64,000 bases of DNA. It comes from Winogradskyella vidalii. GTDB lineage: Bacteria; Bacteroidota; Bacteroidia; Flavobacteriales; Flavobacteriaceae. Shown here one piece after another: positions 60,435 through 64,000 of the stretch. Position numbers and translations under genes: made by a program. The notes under the pieces are model-generated. The model did not search any database, was not told where the DNA came from, and saw only the letters and a program-made list of their open reading frames with translations. The stretch is taken from contig NZ_JABFDG010000001.1 of the NCBI RefSeq assembly GCF_013403955.1, positions 62,001 to 126,000 of the forward strand, written 5' to 3'. Within the stretch, counting starts at the first letter, position 1; each line of letters begins with the position of its first letter.

Positions 60435-63400
60435 TTACTCCAGTGTTTCTACCTCATTAGCTCTTAGCGGTGAAGACGTAAATTTTAAGCGCATCCACAT
60501 TTTTAGTCTTACGCTTAAGAAGAATAAAATAGGCACAACAATTAAGGTTAAGAATGTCGCCACTAATAAACCATAAATAACAGTCCATGCTAATGGTCCC
60601 CAGAATACTACGTTATCACCACCCATATAAATGTTTGGATTAAAATCGGCAAACAAGGTAAAGAAGTTAATGTTTAGACCAATAGCTAACGGAATTAAAC
60701 CTAATATCGTTGTAATTGCCGTTAAGATTACAGGTCTTAAACGTGCTTTTCCTGCTTTTACAATACTTTCAAAAAGGTCTTTTGATTTTAAATAATCCGT
60801 TTCTTCTAAGTCTAACTCATTTTTCTTTCGGTCTATAATAAGTTGTGCGTAATCTAAGAGTACCACACCATTATTTACTACAATTCCGGCTAGTGATATA
60901 ATACCAACCATGGTCATCATAATAACAAAAGCACTTCCAGAGATAACAATCCCTCCAAAGACACCAATAAAACTCAAGAAAATCGCAATCATAATAATGG
61001 TTGGTTTAGAGATGGAGTTAAATTGAAATATTAAAATGAAGAAAATTAAGCCAAGTCCTGTAAAGAAAGCCCCCATTAAAAAGGCCATTTGCTTGTTTTG
61101 CTCTTCAATTTGCCCTGTATAATCAATATGAATATCTTCAGGTAAATTTTCATAGCTTTTCATTTCATTTTGAATCTGAGTTACTATAGCGCCAGCATCA
61201 TTATAGCCTGGAGCTAAAGCAGAATATACCGTTACAACACGTTTGGTATCCTTATGTTTTATGGCACTAAAACCAGAGTTGTTTTTTTGTTTAGCCACCG
61301 TAGATAAAGGAATCTCTTTGAGTTGACCCGTATTATCTCTAAAAGTAATATTCTGATTAAATAGCGCACTTTTATCATAACGATTAGCTTCATTAAAACG
61401 GACGTTTATATCAAAGTCATCGCCATCTTCTTTATAGATACCTGCTTTAGAGCCAAAGATAGAATTACGTAATTGATTTCCGATTTGTCGCGCTGAAACC
61501 CCTAATTCACCAGATTTTTCACGGTCAATTTCTACTAACATAGAAGGTTTATCCTTGTTAACGTCAATTTTAAGCTCGTCAATTCCGGCAATGTTTTTAG
61601 AATTGATAAAAGCACGCATCTGTTCTGCTGTTGAAATCAATTCATTATAATCATTCCCTTCGAGTTCAATATTAATTGGTGATCCTGCAGGTGGTCCATC
61701 TGCATTTTTTTCAACAGAAATTAAAACACCAGGATAAATACCGACTAAAGCTTCTTGTACCTTTTGGCGTAACAATTCGCTATCTTCTCCACGACGGAAT
61801 TTGTATTCGCGCATAGAGGCTGTAATTTTAGCTTTATGTGGCATTTCTGCTCCAGATCCCATATCTGCTTGTGGGTTTCCAGCACCTTCGCCAACTTGAG
61901 AAACGGCACTTTCAACTAAAAAGTTTCTACCATCATCCATATACTGATCAGCGTTAATAACATCAAAAACACGTTCTTCAATCTGTTTGGTGATTGCATT
62001 TGTTTTTTCAATTGCTGTTCCTTGAGGGTATTCGATATAAACAATAATTTGGTTGGGCTTATTATCTGGAAAGAACTCTACACTGGTACGTTGCGTTGCT
62101 AATGAAATACCAAAAGCCACAAAAGCTGCAATTAATAAAAACAACGTGCTAAGACTTAAAATAATTGGTGTTTTACCAGATAGGGCATTTCTTAATCTGA
62201 TTTCGTACCAATTTTCAAATTTCACTAAAGCTTTATTTTGAAAGCTATTTGCCCAGCCTCTAATAAAAAAGCGGTAGGCCCAAAGTAAGATTGCAGTAAA
62301 AATCATAATGGTACCTAAACCTCTATAAGAGCCACCTAAAATTAGAATTAATATCCCTAAACCACCTACTATAATGGTTGTTTTTATGATTTGTTTTAAA
62401 GGCATATCCCTATCTTCAGTAGTCATATAACGCGATACTAATACCGAATTAAAAAAAATAGCGACAATTAAAGATGATCCTAAAACGATAGATAGTGTTA
62501 TAGGCAAAATCTTCATAAATTCACCCATAATACCAGGCCAAAGTCCTAGTGGGATAAATGCAGCAACTGTTGTTGCGGTTGAAATGATAATAGGAAAAGC
62601 AATTTCTCCAATCCCTTTTTTCGCCGCTTCAATACGCCCCATGCCTTCATCTTCCATTAAACGGTAAACGTTTTCTACGACTACAATTCCGTTATCGACT
62701 AGCATTCCTAGTCCCATAATAAGTCCAAAAAGTACCATAGTGTTTAAACTATAGCCAATGAGACCCAAAATCATGAGTGACATAAACATAGACATCGGAA
62801 TTGCAAAACCAACAAATAAGGCATTCTTAAAACCTAAAAAGAACATTAAAACCGTGACCACGAGAATGACACCAAAAATGATATTGTTTACCAAATCATC
62901 AACCTGTCCTATAGTTACTGAGGATTGGTCGTTAGTAATGCTAACTTCAACATCTTGTGGAAATTCATTATCAATAGCATCTTGTACGATAACTTGAATT
63001 TGCTCCGCAGCAGCCACCATATTTTTACCAGCACGTTTTTTAACGTCTAGCATTACTACTGGCTTTCCAGATTTTCTTGCAAATGTGGTTTTATCTTCTT
63101 CATGAAAGGTCACTGAAGCCACATCTTTTAAATAAATAGGATTATTGTTTTCAGATTTAACCACAAAATTTTCGAGCTCAGAAGGGGTTTCAATTTCACC
63201 AATAATTCTTATGGTACGTCGTTGGCCACTCGCTTTTAGGTTACCCGCAGACTGGGTTACGTTTCCATTATTTATAGCGCCAAGGATATCATTAAAGGTC
63301 ACTTTGGCAGCCATCATTTTATAAATGTCCACAGCAACTTCGACCTCTTTTTCTTGAGCACCACGAATATCTGCCTGTTTAATTTCCTGTAAATCTTCAA

Positions 63401-63938
63401 TTTCTTCCTGAAGGTATTCGGCATAATCCTTAAGGCGTTCAATAGGGTAATCACCAGAAATGTTAATGTTAAGAATTGGCATTTCTTCAGAAAGACTCAA
63501 TTCAAACACATCAGGTTCTACTTTGGCATCGTTAAAGGTTGGCCAATCTTCACCAGCGGTTTCCGAATCAATTTCATCTTTTACTTGTTGTTTAGCTTCT
63601 TCTACGGTGATATTTTCATCGAATTCTACAATAACCATAGAATAATCTTCCTGTGATGTTGAGGTAATTTCTACAACATTACTTACCGTTTTTAGGCGAT
63701 CTTCTACAGGATCCGTAATTAGCTTTTCAATATCTTCAGCCGTATTTCCTGGGTAAATAGTACTAACGTAAATCTTAGTTTCATTGACTTCGGGAAAAGA
63801 CTCTCTTGGCATGTCGAAAAAGGCTGATATTCCTAAATAGAAGAATACAGCAATTAGCACATACATTGTGGTTTTGTTGTTAATTGCCCACGATGACCAT
63901 GCAAATTCTTTATCAGTGTTTTTTTTCTTTTTTGTCAT
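60435..63938 (-). CDS. RND-family efflux transporter permease (HAE1-like)
   Basis: 1167 residues. N-terminal helix (about 21-43, NNKTTMYVLIAVFFYLGISA), two large periplasmic porter/docking loops and helices in two groups. The proton relay Asp is in LFGLIMGLGMLVDNGIVVVE, a conserved RND motif; the second half has GIISLAGIVVNNGVVLLDYA. It is about 100 residues longer than AcrB, mostly from a TM insertion after residue 520. It would extrude hydrophobic compounds with a periplasmic adaptor and a TolC-like protein. The residual codons of another gene end 11 bp upstream, most likely that adaptor. Confidence 0.92.
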   Translation of the reverse strand: MTKKKKNTDKEFAWSSWAINNKTTMYVLIAVFFYLGISAFFDMPRESFPEVNETKIYVSTIYPGNTAEDIEKLITDPVEDRLKTVSNVVEITSTSQEDYSMVIVEFDENITVEEAKQQVKDEIDSETAGEDWPTFNDAKVEPDVFELSLSEEMPILNINISGDYPIERLKDYAEYLQEEIEDLQEIKQADIRGAQEKEVEVAVDIYKMMAAKVTFNDILGAINNGNVTQSAGNLKASGQRRTIRIIGEIETPSELENFVVKSENNNPIYLKDVASVTFHEEDKTTFARKSGKPVVMLDVKKRAGKNMVAAAEQIQVIVQDAIDNEFPQDVEVSITNDQSSVTIGQVDDLVNNIIFGVILVVTVLMFFLGFKNALFVGFAIPMSMFMSLMILGLIGYSLNTMVLFGLIMGLGMLVDNGIVVVENVYRLMEDEGMGRIEAAKKGIGEIAFPIIISTATTVAAFIPLGLWPGIMGEFMKILPITLSIVLGSSLIVAIFFNSVLVSRYMTTEDRDMPLKQIIKTTIIVGGLGILILILGGSYRGLGTIMIFTAILLWAYRFFIRGWANSFQNKALVKFENWYEIRLRNALSGKTPIILSLSTLFLLIAAFVAFGISLATQRTSVEFFPDNKPNQIIVYIEYPQGTAIEKTNAITKQIEERVFDVINADQYMDDGRNFLVESAVSQVGEGAGNPQADMGSGAEMPHKAKITASMREYKFRRGEDSELLRQKVQEALVGIYPGVLISVEKNADGPPAGSPINIELEGNDYNELISTAEQMRAFINSKNIAGIDELKIDVNKDKPSMLVEIDREKSGELGVSARQIGNQLRNSIFGSKAGIYKEDGDDFDINVRFNEANRYDKSALFNQNITFRDNTGQLKEIPLSTVAKQKNNSGFSAIKHKDTKRVVTVYSALAPGYNDAGAIVTQIQNEMKSYENLPEDIHIDYTGQIEEQNKQMAFLMGAFFTGLGLIFFILIFQFNSISKPTIIMIAIFLSFIGVFGGIVISGSAFVIMMTMVGIISLAGIVVNNGVVLLDYAQLIIDRKKNELDLEETDYLKSKDLFESIVKAGKARLRPVILTAITTILGLIPLAIGLNINFFTLFADFNPNIYMGGDNVVFWGPLAWTVIYGLLVATFLTLIVVPILFFLSVRLKMWMRLKFTSSPLRANEVETLE

Positions 63939-63949
63939 TAGTGTGTAGT

Positions 63950-64000
63950 TTACAGGCGTTTGATGTTAACCTTAGCCTTTAAAGTTGTTGGGTAAGTACG
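63950..64000 (-). CDS. C-terminal tail of a gene upstream of the RND permease (partial)
   Basis: The only frame open from the window edge encodes RTYPTTLKAKVNIKRL followed by TAA, ending 11 bp before the permease ATG on the same strand. In this position the gene is most often the HlyD/AcrA-type membrane fusion protein. The 16 visible residues cannot prove this. Confidence 0.4.
   Translation of the reverse strand, partial: RTYPTTLKAKVNIKRL

Noticed and set aside
1..64000. tRNA, rRNA, tmRNA or prophage/insertion-sequence genes
   Set aside because: None was recognised on reading both strands; no transposase, integrase or structural phage gene was seen. A tRNAscan or covariance search was not possible here.

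Overview
The window reads as a chromosomal segment of a marine-type Flavobacteriaceae species (Bacteroidota). The evidence is an AT-rich sequence, promoters of the Bacteroidota form TTG-N17..21-TAnnTTTG, secreted proteins with type IX secretion C-terminal domains, ELWxxDGT repeats, many SCS-type lipoproteins, a split metH, and an ATP-cone-bearing NrdB. The species cannot be named from the sequence. No rRNA, tRNA, CRISPR array, prophage or insertion sequence was seen. Most genes are housekeeping or envelope genes.

Layout. 1-6 kb: a truncated secreted protein, recX, a G-rich degenerate repeat, a beta-barrel protein, a JmjC/cupin hydroxylase-like protein, a T9SS protein and an NfeD-flotillin operon. 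6.5-10 kb: a BtuB-like TonB receptor divergent from a MocR-type regulator whose PLP-binding lysine is replaced. 10-14.5 kb: small membrane proteins, a DUF2975-DUF2975-XRE operon with a palindromic operator, then umuC and umuD. 14.5-20.8 kb: a methionine operon (metZ, metH N-half, metH C-half, metF) behind a SAM-I riboswitch. 21-24.3 kb: HupE/UreJ, dCMP deaminase, an S41 protease and a one-domain flavoprotein.

24.4-32.7 kb is the most unusual part. A periplasm-facing TPR-CHAT protease lies beside an ECF sigma factor, a membrane TPR anti-sigma-like protein, three lipoproteins and an ELWxxDGT T9SS protein. Two of the lipoprotein genes, and possibly the sigma gene, carry the same bipartite motif GTTTAC-N16-CATWAAT upstream. 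This suggests a self-contained ECF regulon, perhaps gated by proteolysis.

32.7-42.7 kb: MarC, DUF3109, a LytS/LytTR two-component system, a structured 800-bp intergenic region with orphan hairpins (candidate small RNA), and nrdB-nrdA with the ATP-cone on NrdB. 42.8-51.4 kb: an OmpA lipoprotein, a PiT-PhoU phosphate transporter fusion, a MORN-like secreted protein, and a TonB receptor with a partner lipoprotein. Arrays of TGTTA-like units with 11-bp period upstream of three of these look like Pho boxes, so this may be a phosphate-starvation locus. 51.4-64 kb: dGTPase, a 56-residue small membrane protein, dxs, tadA, a PrcB-like lipoprotein, a cold-shock protein, a ClC antiporter, aspS and an RND efflux permease. 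The last is preceded by the final codons of a gene cut by the window edge.

Short palindromic intergenic repeats of at least three families are scattered through the window. Several genes (recX, umuC, the DUF3109 gene, dxs) have a -7 element ending 4-7 nt before the ATG, which implies leaderless mRNAs and fixes their start codons.
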